The notes: a model not told the origin generated them from the letters alone. DNA of 64,000 nucleotides from Actinotalea sp. Marseille-Q4924 (GCF_916618755.1 NZ_CAKAKB010000001.1:806001-870000); one strand, 5' to 3'. Counted from the stretch's first letter, positions 8,524 through 17,569 are shown. Program-made: numbers and translations.

Positions 8524-10497
8524 TCAGTGCGCGGAGGGCGCGACCGTGGCGCGGTACTGCCGCCAGCCGCCGTGCTCGGTGATCTCCGGGTGCTGCTCGG
8601 CCAGCTCGCGCCGGTAGAGGATCCCGGGCACCAGCCGGCCGTCGGCCAGCTCGACGGCGCCCCGGTACAGCCCCGGCGGCTCGCCCTCGATGACCTTGAG
8701 CAGGACCTCCGCGGGCACCTGGTACAGCTCGCCCTGGATGGCGGCCCCCTCCTCGTCGTCGCCGACGCGGTACATCCCCGGGTGCACGTCGCCGATCGTG
8801 TGCACGCGGTAGCGCGGCGCCGTCGTCGTCTCCTCCACGAGCTCGGCCCCGGAGAGGTTGCCGTGCAGCTCGAGACCACGCATCAGCGTGCCGTTGACGA
8901 AGAGCAGCTCGTCGTCCAGCGCCTCGTCCTTCTCGTGCCGCAGCCGCCAGCCGAACGCGGCGAGCAGGGCGGCGAGGAAGAGGTAGCCGAGGGTGACGCC
9001 CGGTGAGGCGTTGACGCCGACCTCGACCGCGTTGATGAGACCGAAGAAGGACAGGACGGCGGCGATGCCGGCGGTGATGGCCGCGGCGTACAGCCGGCGG
9101 TCGATGACGAAGCAGGCGATCGCTCCGAGCAGGATGCCGACCAGCACCGCGCCCTGGCCCAGCAGCAGCAGGCCGTCGTAGACGACGCCGTTGGCGACCA
9201 GCGTCTCCGTGCCGACCTCCCCGGCGTTCGTCCCGGCGGCGGCGAGCGCGTTGTTGATGAGGCCGGTCGCCCACTCGGCGAGGCTGGGGATGATGGCCAG
9301 CACGATCGCCGGCGCGTACCGCCGGGCGTTGACGTTGAACGCCTGCGCCCCGATGACCAGACCGATGTACAGCAGGACCGGGACGAGGGCCTGCATCGGG
9401 AAGATCGCCAGGAACGTGCCGACCAGACCCGTGAAGCACACGACGGCGACGATGACGCCGGTGGCCAGGGAGTACCCGACCCGGCCGCCCACGGCCTTCC
9501 AGCCCGGGTGGCCGATGTACACCGCGGGCGGGAACGGCGAGCCGAGGAAGGAACCGACGACGGCGCCGAGGCCGTCCGCGGTCAGGACCTGACGGGTGGA
9601 GTACCGGTCACCGGCGGCGGCCGCCGACTCGACGTTCGTCATGCCCTCCGTGAAGTTGTAGATGCCGAGGGGGATGGCCGACGCGAGCAGAGGCGCGATG
9701 TCCTGCAGGCCTGTGACGACGTCCGTCGTCGGGAAGGGCAGGCGCAGGGCGAGGTCGCTGAGCGACTGGGCGACGGCGCTGGGCTCGAGGATTCCGGACC
9801 AGCCGGCCGCGACGGCGACCCAGGCGATGGCGGTCGAGACGATGACGGCGATGAGGCCGACCGGCGCGTCGAAGGGCATCCGGCGCCCGCCGAGCCACCC
9901 GACGAGGATGAAGCCGAAGGCCACCAGGGCGATCCAGGGCGCCTGCCACATCTGGGCGGCGGGACTCATGGAGATGAAGGTGATCGAGATGCCAGCGAGG
10001 GCGCCGAGCAGCGCGGCGCGCGGCGTCCAGCGCCGGATCCACGGTCCGAAGACGGCGCCGAGCAGGACGATGCAGCCGATGATGAACGCCCAGGCCAGGC
10101 CGGCGCGCCACGCGGCGATCGCGTCCTGCGTCTGCAGGTAGACCGGCAGCATGACGACGAAGACGACGATGAACGTGTGCGGCACGCTGGGGCCGTAGGG
10201 CAGGGCCGTCACGTCGGTGCGGTTCTCGCGGCGCGCCAGACGGCGGGCCAGGACGGCGTACCAGATGTTGCCCAGCGGGAGCGCGATGCCGAGAGCGGGC
10301 AGGATGCGGCCGTAGACCGTGTCGGACGGGATCTGCACGACGACCAGGCACAGGCCGGTCAGGACGATGACGTTGAGCAGGACGTTGGTGCCGAGGCCGA
10401 AGAGGCCGTTCCAGTCGCCCTTGGTCCACCACGCGAGGCGGACCTGCGGCCCCGTGGACCCGGTGGCGGCGGGTGCCGCCGGTGCTGCAGTGCTCAC
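8524..10497 (-). CDS. NCS2-type permease fused to an allophanate-hydrolase C-terminal-like domain
   Basis: 657 residues. Residues about 20-530 form a polytopic transporter of the nucleobase/xanthine-uracil type. It contains a long run of hydrophobic segments and signature-like stretches such as TDVTALPYGPSVPHTF and YNFTEGMTNVESAAAAGD. The last 125 residues (from LLFVNGTLMRGLELHG) resemble the C-terminal domain of allophanate hydrolase (AtzF), including TTAPRYRVHTI, HPGMYRV, a PAEVL segment and a final ITEHGGWRQYRA. The sequence is continuous, with no frameshift. The start is GTG 10497, overlapping the hydrolase stop by 4 bp. The cargo is probably a ureide-like or nucleobase-like compound used by the operon. 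The tail could bind or process the substrate on the cytoplasmic side; that is inference. Confidence 0.85.
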   Translation of the reverse strand: MSTAAPAAPAATGSTGPQVRLAWWTKGDWNGLFGLGTNVLLNVIVLTGLCLVVVQIPSDTVYGRILPALGIALPLGNIWYAVLARRLARRENRTDVTALPYGPSVPHTFIVVFVVMLPVYLQTQDAIAAWRAGLAWAFIIGCIVLLGAVFGPWIRRWTPRAALLGALAGISITFISMSPAAQMWQAPWIALVAFGFILVGWLGGRRMPFDAPVGLIAVIVSTAIAWVAVAAGWSGILEPSAVAQSLSDLALRLPFPTTDVVTGLQDIAPLLASAIPLGIYNFTEGMTNVESAAAAGDRYSTRQVLTADGLGAVVGSFLGSPFPPAVYIGHPGWKAVGGRVGYSLATGVIVAVVCFTGLVGTFLAIFPMQALVPVLLYIGLVIGAQAFNVNARRYAPAIVLAIIPSLAEWATGLINNALAAAGTNAGEVGTETLVANGVVYDGLLLLGQGAVLVGILLGAIACFVIDRRLYAAAITAGIAAVLSFFGLINAVEVGVNASPGVTLGYLFLAALLAAFGWRLRHEKDEALDDELLFVNGTLMRGLELHGNLSGAELVEETTTAPRYRVHTIGDVHPGMYRVGDDEEGAAIQGELYQVPAEVLLKVIEGEPPGLYRGAVELADGRLVPGILYRRELAEQHPEITEHGGWRQYRATVAPSAH

Positions 10498-11210
10498 TGC
10501 CCGACCTCCTCGTCGGTGGTGGTCGCCGCGGCCGTGCCGGCCGTGGCGGTGGGGACGGCGTCGAGCAGGGCGTCGGACGTGCCGACCCACCCGACGATCC
10601 CGCCCTGGGCCGAGAACATGGCCAGGGCGGACTGGTGGAACTCCGGGAAGTACGACCCGGTGCAGTCGGCGAGGATCAGCGACTCGAAGCCGCGGTCGTT
10701 CGCCTCGCGGACGGTCGACTGGACGCAGACCTCCGTGGTGACGCCCGTGACGACGAGGCTGGTGATCCCGCGGGCCCGCAGGATGGTCTCGAGGTCGGTG
10801 GCGTAGAACGAGCCCTTCCCCGGCTTGTCGAGGACGACCTCGCCCTCGACCGGTGCGAGCTCCGGCACGATGCCGTGCCCGGCGGAGCCCCGGACCAGGA
10901 GGCGGCCCATCGGACCCTCCTCGCCGATGCGCAGGGTCGGGTTGCCCCGGTCCCGCTTGGCGGCGAACAGGTCGGTCAGGTCCGGGCGATGACCCTCGCG
11001 GGTGTGGATGACGGGCCACCCCTGCCTGCGGAACAGGTCGAGGACGCGGCCGGTGGGCTCGATCGTGCTGCGCAGCCGCGACACGTCGTTCCCGAGGGAC
11101 TCCCCGAAACCGCCGGCCTCCATGAAGTCGCGCTGGAAGTCGATGCACAGCAGCGCGACGTGGTCGGGGTCGAACGCGAACGGGAAGGGATCGGCGGGCA
11201 CGGTGATCAT
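10494..11210 (-). CDS. Isochorismatase-like cysteine hydrolase (amidase)
   Basis: 238-residue cytoplasmic hydrolase of the cysteine-hydrolase family, which cleaves small amides and carbamoyl compounds (nicotinamide, N-carbamoylsarcosine, biuret, ureidoacrylate). The triad is visible: Asp24 in CIDFQRDF, Lys129 in LDKPGKGSFY, and Cys162 in GVTTEVCVQ with the preceding cis-peptide motif. The ATG at 11210 is preceded by AGGAG. It lies between arcC and the permease in an operon for carbamoyl transfer. Oxamate or another amide product of that pathway is a reasonable substrate, but the sequence alone does not say which. Confidence 0.85.
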   Translation of the reverse strand: MITVPADPFPFAFDPDHVALLCIDFQRDFMEAGGFGESLGNDVSRLRSTIEPTGRVLDLFRRQGWPVIHTREGHRPDLTDLFAAKRDRGNPTLRIGEEGPMGRLLVRGSAGHGIVPELAPVEGEVVLDKPGKGSFYATDLETILRARGITSLVVTGVTTEVCVQSTVREANDRGFESLILADCTGSYFPEFHQSALAMFSAQGGIVGWVGTSDALLDAVPTATAGTAAATTTDEEVGQ

Positions 11211-11227
11211 CGGTTCTCCTGGTGTCC

Positions 11228-12223
11228 TCATCGTGAGGCTCCTGCTGATGCGGCGGAACCCTGACGGTCCCGGACGGTGAGGTGCGTCCCGGCCCGGCCC
11301 TCCAGCGCGTCGCGCAGGCGGGGCAGGGACGTGATGACGGCGTGACGGCCGCCGCCGGTGACGAACTGCAGCGCGGACTCGACCTTCGGCCCCATCGACC
11401 CCGCCGGGAACTGCCCGGCGTCGAGGTGCGCACGCAGCTCCTCGGGGTCGACGTCGCGCAGGGCGCGCTGGTCGGGGGTGCCGAACCCGACGTAGACCTC
11501 GTCGACCCCGGTGACCAGCACCAGCGTCTCCACACCGGCGGACGCCGCGAGCAGCGCGGAGGCGCGGTCCTTGTCGATCACCGCGTCGACGCTGTGCCAC
11601 GCGTCGTCCTGCCGGACGACCGGGATCCCGCCGCCGCCCGCGGCGATGACGACGGCGCCCGCGAGCATGAGCGAACGGATCTGCTCGGACTCGACGATGA
11701 GGCGCGGACGCGGGCTCGGGACGACGCGGCGGAACGTGCCGGGGGAGGTCTCGGTGACCGCCCAGCCCTCCTCGGCCTCGCGCAGGCGCGCCGTCTCGGC
11801 CGTCATGGTCGACCCGATGGGCTTGGTCGGCCGGGCGAACGCCGGGTCGTCGGCGTCCACCTCGGCGTGCGTGAGGACCGCGATCGCGCGCGCGGCGAGG
11901 CCCCGGCGCTCGAGCTCGGTGTTCATCGCGACCGCGAGGATGTGGCCGATGCCGCCCTGCGAGTCGGCGACCGCCAGCCACAGCGGCAGCTCCGGCAGGC
12001 CCTCCAGGGTCGCCTCGGGGGCCACGAGCTCGCCGCGGCGCAGGATGAACCCGACCTGCGGGCCGTTGCCGTGCGTGACCAGGATCGTCCAGCCGTCGGC
12101 GACGAGGTCGGCGACCTGCTCGGCGAAGTGGGCGGCCCGTTCCTGCTGCCTGACCACGGAGCCCGGCTCGCCGTCCAGCACGAGGGCGTTGCCGCCGATG
12201 GCGACCAGGGCGGTGCGGCTCAT
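11228..12223 (-). CDS. arcC: Carbamate kinase
   Basis: 331 residues. Converts carbamoyl phosphate + ADP to ATP + carbamate in the catabolic direction. Amino-acid-kinase fold motifs are all present: ALVAIGGNAL at the N-terminus, VTHGNGPQVGF, IAAGGGGIPVV, DKDRASALLA and VLVTGVDEVYV, then GSMGPKVESALQF. The start ATG at 12223 overlaps the end of the DUF1116 gene by 4 bp. In this operon it would harvest the carbamoyl phosphate made by the FdrA/DUF1116/DUF2877 proteins. No arginine deiminase genes are nearby, so this is not an arginine-pathway copy. Confidence 0.95.
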   Translation of the reverse strand: MSRTALVAIGGNALVLDGEPGSVVRQQERAAHFAEQVADLVADGWTILVTHGNGPQVGFILRRGELVAPEATLEGLPELPLWLAVADSQGGIGHILAVAMNTELERRGLAARAIAVLTHAEVDADDPAFARPTKPIGSTMTAETARLREAEEGWAVTETSPGTFRRVVPSPRPRLIVESEQIRSLMLAGAVVIAAGGGGIPVVRQDDAWHSVDAVIDKDRASALLAASAGVETLVLVTGVDEVYVGFGTPDQRALRDVDPEELRAHLDAGQFPAGSMGPKVESALQFVTGGGRHAVITSLPRLRDALEGRAGTHLTVRDRQGSAASAGASR

Positions 12224-13596
12224 CGCCCGGCCCTCGCCTCGTGCAGCGCCCGGACCGCCAGGAGGAAGACCTCCGACGGGGCGGTGACGATGCCGGCGCC
12301 GATCTGGCCCACGCCGGCCTCCTTGTGCGCGATGCCGGTGTTGATCACCGGGAGCACGCCGGTGTCCAGCACCTTGAGGACGTCGATGCCGCTGGGCGTC
12401 CCGGCGAAGTTCAGCGGGGGCAGCGGGAACGCGGGGTGCGGCCCGGTCGTGATGCGCCGCATCGAGCGGGTGGTCTCCAGGGCGTCGTCGGGCGTGCCGC
12501 CGACGAACTGGGTGATCGCCGGGGAGGCGGCCATGGCGAACCCGCCGATGCCGAGCGTCTCGGTGATGGCGGAGTCGCCGAGGTCGGGGTTGGCGTCCTC
12601 GATCCCGTACCCGGGGAAGAACAGGCCGTCCGCCGGTCCGACCGGGGCGGTGAACCAGCGCTCGCCCGTGCCGGCGACCCGCAGCCCGAACTCCACGCCG
12701 TTGCGCGCCATCGCGGTGACGACCGTGGAGTGCTCCACGCCGACCGCCGCGTCCATGGCCAGCTTCGCGTTGGCCATGGAGAGGTTGAGCGCGAAGTGGT
12801 CGTTGCCCGCGAGGAACCGCAGGACCTCGACCCCTCGCGCCTCCTGGGCGATGAACGGCGCGAGCCTGCGGCTCAGCAGGCTGGTGGCGGCCATGTTGCG
12901 GTTGTGGCCCTCGTCGCCCATCGCCAGCGCCTGGCCGATGAGCGAGGTGACGTCGAGCGGTCCGGCGGCCTGGACGGCCGCGTCGAGCACCGGGCCGAGC
13001 ACGTCGCGCATCCAGCGCAGCCGGTCGACGACCTCGGCGTCGAACGCCCCGAAGCGCAGCACCTTGCCGAGGCCCTCGTTGAGGGTGGCGTAGGCGCGGC
13101 GGTCGCCGTCCTCGACGACGAGGACAGGCATCGACGGGGCGATCACGCCCGCCATCGGGCCGACGGCGCCGTGGTGGTGGCAGGGGTCGATGGCGATCTG
13201 CCCGCTGTCGAGCAGGCGCTCCGCCTCCTCGGGGGTGTCGGCCCAGCCCTCGAAGAGGGTGGCCCCGACGAGCGCACCGCGGACGGGGCCGCACATCCGT
13301 GCCATCTCCAACGGCGGGCCGGCGTGCAGGAGGGTGCGACCCTCCCCGATGCCTGGGACGACGTCGCGCGCGGGGCGGACGCGGACGAGCTGGGGCCGCA
13401 CCGCGTGGATGGCCGCCATGGCACGGCGGTTCGCCGCACGGGTGACGTCGTCGTCGAGGGCGACGGCGAGACGGGCCGCCTCGGCGTCGCCGAAGGCCGG
13501 CGGGCGCCAGTCGAGCTGGACGACGTCCTCGGGCGGGACGCCCTCGACGATGACGGGCAGCCCGACGTTGAGGACCCGGACACCTCCGGTGATCAT
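12220..13596 (-). CDS. DUF1116 protein (YlbE/AllG-like transcarbamoylase subunit)
   Basis: 458 residues, full length for DUF1116. Family-like stretches include VLNVGLPVIVEGV and VVQLDWRPPA at the N-terminus, DPCHHHGAVGPMAG, GDEGHNRNMAA, and GIAHKEAGVGQIGAG at the C-terminus. In Escherichia coli the DUF1116 protein YlbE sits with FdrA, the DUF2877 protein YlbF and a carbamate kinase in the allantoin locus, where the three are linked to oxamate/oxalurate transcarbamoylase activity. The same four families occur here in one operon. The ATG at 13596 is preceded by GGAAGGAG and overlaps the fdrA stop by 4 bp. Confidence 0.88.
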   Translation of the reverse strand: MITGGVRVLNVGLPVIVEGVPPEDVVQLDWRPPAFGDAEAARLAVALDDDVTRAANRRAMAAIHAVRPQLVRVRPARDVVPGIGEGRTLLHAGPPLEMARMCGPVRGALVGATLFEGWADTPEEAERLLDSGQIAIDPCHHHGAVGPMAGVIAPSMPVLVVEDGDRRAYATLNEGLGKVLRFGAFDAEVVDRLRWMRDVLGPVLDAAVQAAGPLDVTSLIGQALAMGDEGHNRNMAATSLLSRRLAPFIAQEARGVEVLRFLAGNDHFALNLSMANAKLAMDAAVGVEHSTVVTAMARNGVEFGLRVAGTGERWFTAPVGPADGLFFPGYGIEDANPDLGDSAITETLGIGGFAMAASPAITQFVGGTPDDALETTRSMRRITTGPHPAFPLPPLNFAGTPSGIDVLKVLDTGVLPVINTGIAHKEAGVGQIGAGIVTAPSEVFLLAVRALHEARAGR

Positions 13597-15068
13597 GCGA
13601 GCTCCTTCCGGGTGGCGACGGCGACGGCCGTGCGGGCCGCCGCGGCGTTGGAGGGGTGGACGAGGACGCCGGCGCTCGCCAGGGTGCGGCGCGCGTGGGC
13701 GATGTCCTGGGGGTCGGCGTCCGTGCCGCAGACCGAGCCGAGGACCAGCAGGTCCCGGCCGTCCGCGCGGGCGACGGCCATGGCCTCGGCGACCGCTTCG
13801 GCCAGCGGGGTGGCAGGGTCCGTCGCGGCGCCGTACCCGAGGACCAGGTCCACGAGGAGGATGCCGATCTCCGGGCGGCCCCCGGCCTGGACGACCTGCT
13901 CGGAGCGGCCGGAGGGGTCGATCATCGGGTGGGGCCGGCCGGCCGTGTACTCGTCGTCGCCGAGGTCGAGGACCTCCGCGGGCACCCCCGCGTGCCGCAG
14001 GACGACCTTCGCCTCCGACGCCAGCGTGCCGCCCGTGTACAGGCCGAGCACGCCGCGCGCCGCCGGCAGCGCGGACGCGTCGGGGACGGCGACGTCCTCG
14101 CCGAGCTGCAGCGTGGCGCCCGCGAGCTCCGCGGCGGCGCGGGCTCCGCCCTCGAGCGTGCCGCGGACCGGTACGGCACCATCCCGGTCGTCCTCGCCGA
14201 GCAGGCACGCGACGGCGGGCTTCCCGAGGCCCGTCAGGCGCTCGAGCAGCCGCTCGGCGACCTCGGCCGCCGGTGGCTTCGACACGACGACGACGACCTG
14301 GGTCGCCTCGTCCTCGGCGAGCAGGTCGAGCGCGAGGTGCGTCATCGTGCCGCCGACGGCGGAGGACAGGTCGCGCCCGCCGACCCCGACCAGCTGGGAC
14401 ACGCCCGTGCCGGCGCGGTGCAGCAGGCACGACACCTCCTGCGCCCCGGTGCCGGAGGCGGCCACGATCCCCACCGGCCCACGGCGGACGGCGTTGGCGA
14501 ACCCGAGCGGCACCCCCTCCAGGATCGCGGTGCCGCAGTCCGGCCCCATGAGCAGCAGGCGCTGCTCGGCGGCGAGGGCCTTGAGCCGCACCTCGTCCTC
14601 CAGCGGGACGTTGTCGGAGAAGCAGAAGACGTGCAGACCGGCACGCAGCGCCTGCTCCACGACGACCGGCGCGTACGTGCCGGGCGTCGAGACGGTCGCC
14701 ACGGTCGCCCGGTCACCGACGGCGAGGCCTTCATGGATGGTCTGCGGCGCGGGGGCCTCGTGGGAGCTGCGTGCGGACTCGACGGCGGTCAGGCCGGCCT
14801 CGGCAGCGTCGAGCGCGGCTGCGACCGTCTCCTCGTCGACACCGCGGACGACGACGACGAGGTCGTCGGGCGCGGGCGCGAGGTCGTCCGGCCGCATGCC
14901 GGAGCGCTCGAGGATCGTGAGGTTGCCGGGCGTGCCCATGACGGCACCGACGCGCTCGACGCCGTCGCGCTTCTCGACCGTGGAGGCGAGGGCCATGAGA
15001 GTCACGGAGTCGCGGTAGAGGCGGGGGAAGACGCGCGCGGCCAGCGTCTCGGTCGTGGTCGTGCTCAT
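13593..15068 (-). CDS. fdrA: FdrA-family acyl-CoA-synthetase-like protein (AllF-like)
   Basis: 491 residues with the succinyl-CoA-synthetase-like architecture of FdrA. The N-terminal region has RLYRDSVTLMALAS and MGTPGNLTIL. A CoA-binding-like region has MGPDCGTAILEGVPLGFAN and ASGTGAQEVSCLLHRAG, and the C-terminal ligase-like lobe begins near ARGVLGLYTGGTLASEA. Together with the DUF1116 and DUF2877 proteins it is the proposed transcarbamoylase producing carbamoyl phosphate for arcC. The start ATG at 15068 has GGAGGAG upstream and overlaps the DUF2877 stop by 4 bp. Confidence 0.93.
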   Translation of the reverse strand: MSTTTTETLAARVFPRLYRDSVTLMALASTVEKRDGVERVGAVMGTPGNLTILERSGMRPDDLAPAPDDLVVVVRGVDEETVAAALDAAEAGLTAVESARSSHEAPAPQTIHEGLAVGDRATVATVSTPGTYAPVVVEQALRAGLHVFCFSDNVPLEDEVRLKALAAEQRLLLMGPDCGTAILEGVPLGFANAVRRGPVGIVAASGTGAQEVSCLLHRAGTGVSQLVGVGGRDLSSAVGGTMTHLALDLLAEDEATQVVVVVSKPPAAEVAERLLERLTGLGKPAVACLLGEDDRDGAVPVRGTLEGGARAAAELAGATLQLGEDVAVPDASALPAARGVLGLYTGGTLASEAKVVLRHAGVPAEVLDLGDDEYTAGRPHPMIDPSGRSEQVVQAGGRPEIGILLVDLVLGYGAATDPATPLAEAVAEAMAVARADGRDLLVLGSVCGTDADPQDIAHARRTLASAGVLVHPSNAAAARTAVAVATRKELA

Positions 15069-15973
15069 GCACTCCTCCTGAGGGGGACGAAGGGGGACGG
15101 GGTCGCGGCGCGCGGGCGCAGGGCGCTGTGCGCGGGCGCGAGGGAGCCGGCGGCGACGCCGGCGGCGAGGTCCAGGCCCGAGGTGGCGCCCCACGTGCGG
15201 GCAGCGTCGACGGCGGTCGGGACGAGGCTGCGGTCGCCGACCGCCGCGAGCAGGTGGTGGACGCGCTCGGCGACCTCGCCCCGCAGGGCCGCGACGAGGT
15301 CGTGCCGGGAGACGCTGGTGGTGCGGTCCAGGAGGTGGGGGAGCGCCTGCCGCACGGGCGCCGCCGCCGAACGTGCGGCGCCGTCGGCCCGGCGGTCCAG
15401 TCCCGCGAGGACACCCACGACGACGTCGTCCCCGCTCGGGGTCGAGCCGGGGCCGACGCCGACGAGGCGCTCGAGGAGGTCATGCACCGCCGCGCCGTCG
15501 CCGGCAGCGGCGGCCCGGACCAGGGCACGGGCGCAGCGCCGGAGCGGGAACGGGTCCATGGGGCCGTGGTCGGGGCGGGCTGGACGGGCGCTCGCGCCGT
15601 CGCCGACCGTCCGGCTCAACGCTGCGTCCGCGAGAGCGCGAGCGGCGACGACGTCGACGGCGCCGGGCCGGACGGAGAGGTCCGTCGCCGCGGTCGCAGC
15701 GAGGACCCCCTGCCACGAGCGCAGGTCCAGCACGGCACGCTGCCGCGCCGCGGTGGCGAGGGCGGCGAACTCCCGGTCGTCGGGGAGGCACCACCCGCCG
15801 GGGACGAGGCCGTGGGCCGACGAGGTCACGGGGAGGAGGTCGCCCGTGGTGGTCCGCAGGAGGACGGCGGACTGTCCGACATGGACGGTGGTGAGTGCGG
15901 CCACCAGCGCTGCGCCGGGCATGGGCGACGCCACGCGGAGAGCGCGAGGGCTGTCGATCTGCTGCGTCGCCAT
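15065..15973 (-). CDS. DUF2877 protein (YlbF/AllH-like)
   Basis: 302 residues and first gene of the operon. The family hallmark VGVGPGSTPSGDDVVVG is present near residue 175; the Gly after the second Gly is usually Leu. The rest is Ala/Arg-rich and helical. Its E. coli counterpart YlbF is the third component associated with FdrA and YlbE. The ATG at 15973 has no Shine-Dalgarno sequence. Instead a TANNNT -10 hexamer lies 6 bp upstream, so the operon mRNA is probably leaderless. Confidence 0.85.
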   Translation of the reverse strand: MATQQIDSPRALRVASPMPGAALVAALTTVHVGQSAVLLRTTTGDLLPVTSSAHGLVPGGWCLPDDREFAALATAARQRAVLDLRSWQGVLAATAATDLSVRPGAVDVVAARALADAALSRTVGDGASARPARPDHGPMDPFPLRRCARALVRAAAAGDGAAVHDLLERLVGVGPGSTPSGDDVVVGVLAGLDRRADGAARSAAAPVRQALPHLLDRTTSVSRHDLVAALRGEVAERVHHLLAAVGDRSLVPTAVDAARTWGATSGLDLAAGVAAGSLAPAHSALRPRAATPSPFVPLRRSA

Positions 15974-16069
15974 ACTGGGACCGTACGGACGGTCAGGGTT
16001 CCCGCGCTGCGTCCGGATCGGACCGCGTTCGGCGAGGTGATCGTCCGAAAGGGACAAGGGAGGACCTGC
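15974..16069. promoter_or_regulatory. Divergent control region of the PucR gene and the fdrA-arcC operon
   Basis: The minus strand shows TACGGT (15985-15980) ending 6 bp before the ATG at 15973, which fits a leaderless start. An inverted repeat GACCGT-ACGG-ACGGTC at 15979-15994 covers this -10 box and is a good candidate operator for the divergent PucR-family regulator. On the plus strand the ribosome site AAGGGAGG (16056-16063) serves the GTG at 16070. Confidence 0.5.
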
Positions 16070-17569
16070 GTGGCGATGGTGACGGTGCGCGAGATCATGA
16101 CGCTCGCGCCGCTGCACGGGACCTACGTCCTGGCTGGTGCCTCAGGGCTGGACCGGGTGGTCACCGGCGTCAACGTCATGGAGGTGCCGGACATCGAGGA
16201 GTACGTCAAGGAGGGCGAGCTCCTCCTGACGACCGCGTACCCCGTCCGGGACCGGCCGGAGCGCCTCGTCGAGCTCCTCCCCGTGCTGCGCGCCCGGGGG
16301 TTGGCCGGTCTGGCCATCAAGCCGCTCCGCTACCTCGAGCGACTGCCGGACCGCCTCGCGCAGCAGGCGGACGCCCTGGGTTTCCCCGTGCTGATCGTCC
16401 CCGACGGCACCTCGTTCAACGAGGTGATCGGGTCCGTCCTCGCGGTCGTCCTCGCCGAGTACGGCGCGGAACCCGCGCGCACGGAGGCCATCCGGGAACG
16501 CCTCACCGGCATCGCGCTGTCCGGCGGCGGCCTGGAGGAGATCGCCCGGACGCTCGCCGGCGCGCTGGACCGCTCCGTGACCATCGTCGACGACGACGCC
16601 GTCGTCCTGGGTGGCCGGCCTCGCGCCACCGTCGAGGTCGGGCCTCCGGACGCCGACCACGGGCGCTGGGAGTTCCCCATCACCGTCGCCGGGGTCCCGC
16701 GCGGCCGTGTGCTCGTCGGCGGTGAGGAGGAACCGACCCTCGGGCAGCGGCGCCTCATCCGGCAGGCGTGCTTCGCCGCCGGCATGCACATCGCCCAGGC
16801 GCTCGCGAGCATCGAGCTGGACCGGCGCCTCGGCGTCGTCTTCCTCGAGGAGCTCGTCACCGGGACGCGCCTGGACGCCGCCGCCCTGCGTCGCCGGGCC
16901 CGCCTGTTCGGCTGGGACCTGGACGGCGGCACCACCGTGCTGGTCGCCGCCTGCACCACCGAACCGCTCGAGGCCGGGCTGCAGGCGACGGCTCGGCGGG
17001 TTCTCGGTCCACGAGCGGTGGCGTGGCTGCGTGGTACCCAGGTGATCGCGCTGGCGCCGACCGCGGCGGCGGGCACGACGGGGACCACCCGGGAGGAGGC
17101 TCTCGCGCGGGCGCTCGAGGCCACGGGCGCCGGTCGGACGGTCGTCGCGTCCGGGGCGCCCGCGCGGGAGCTGACCGACCTGCCGGCGGGGCACGCGACC
17201 GCGCAGGAGGCGCTCCGGATCGCCCACGTCACCCACCGCACGGCCGTGCGGTACCCAGACCTCGCCTTCGAGCGGCTCGTCCTCAGCCTGCCGCGCGCCG
17301 AGCTGGAGGCGTTCGTCGAGGACCAGATCGGGCCCCTGGTCCGTCACGACGAGCAGGCCGACGGCGAGCTGTGCCGCACGCTCGAGGAGGTGCTCGGGCT
17401 GGGCAACGCGGCGGAGGCCGCACGCCGTCTGTTCGTGCACTACAACACGATGAAGCACCGGCTCCAGCGGATCGGCGACCTGCTCGGGGCCGACCTGCGA
17501 GAACCGCGCACGCGCCTGGCCCTCGCGCTCGCGCTGGAGGCGCGGCGTCTGGTCGCTGCCGCACGCTGA
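16070..17569 (+). CDS. PucR-family transcriptional regulator
   Basis: 499 residues. The N-terminal PucR domain (about 8-125) opens with REIMTLAPLHGTYVLAG and has GVNVMEVPDIEEYVKEGELL. The centre is GGDEF-like in size and position but carries no cyclase motif. The C-terminal PucR-type HTH (about 425-490) contains ARRLFVHYNTMKHRLQRIGDL. Relatives control purine, allantoin and other nitrogen catabolism. It is divergent from the DUF2877-to-permease operon, so it probably controls that operon in response to a substrate or intermediate. GTG 16070 fits the GGGAGG spacing better than ATG 16076. Confidence 0.92.
   Translation: MAMVTVREIMTLAPLHGTYVLAGASGLDRVVTGVNVMEVPDIEEYVKEGELLLTTAYPVRDRPERLVELLPVLRARGLAGLAIKPLRYLERLPDRLAQQADALGFPVLIVPDGTSFNEVIGSVLAVVLAEYGAEPARTEAIRERLTGIALSGGGLEEIARTLAGALDRSVTIVDDDAVVLGGRPRATVEVGPPDADHGRWEFPITVAGVPRGRVLVGGEEEPTLGQRRLIRQACFAAGMHIAQALASIELDRRLGVVFLEELVTGTRLDAAALRRRARLFGWDLDGGTTVLVAACTTEPLEAGLQATARRVLGPRAVAWLRGTQVIALAPTAAAGTTGTTREEALARALEATGAGRTVVASGAPARELTDLPAGHATAQEALRIAHVTHRTAVRYPDLAFERLVLSLPRAELEAFVEDQIGPLVRHDEQADGELCRTLEEVLGLGNAAEAARRLFVHYNTMKHRLQRIGDLLGADLREPRTRLALALALEARRLVAAAR

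Noticed and set aside
11228-12223. Arginine deiminase pathway
   Set aside because: Carbamate kinase is present, but there is no arginine deiminase, ornithine carbamoyltransferase or antiporter; the operon partners are FdrA, DUF1116 and DUF2877.
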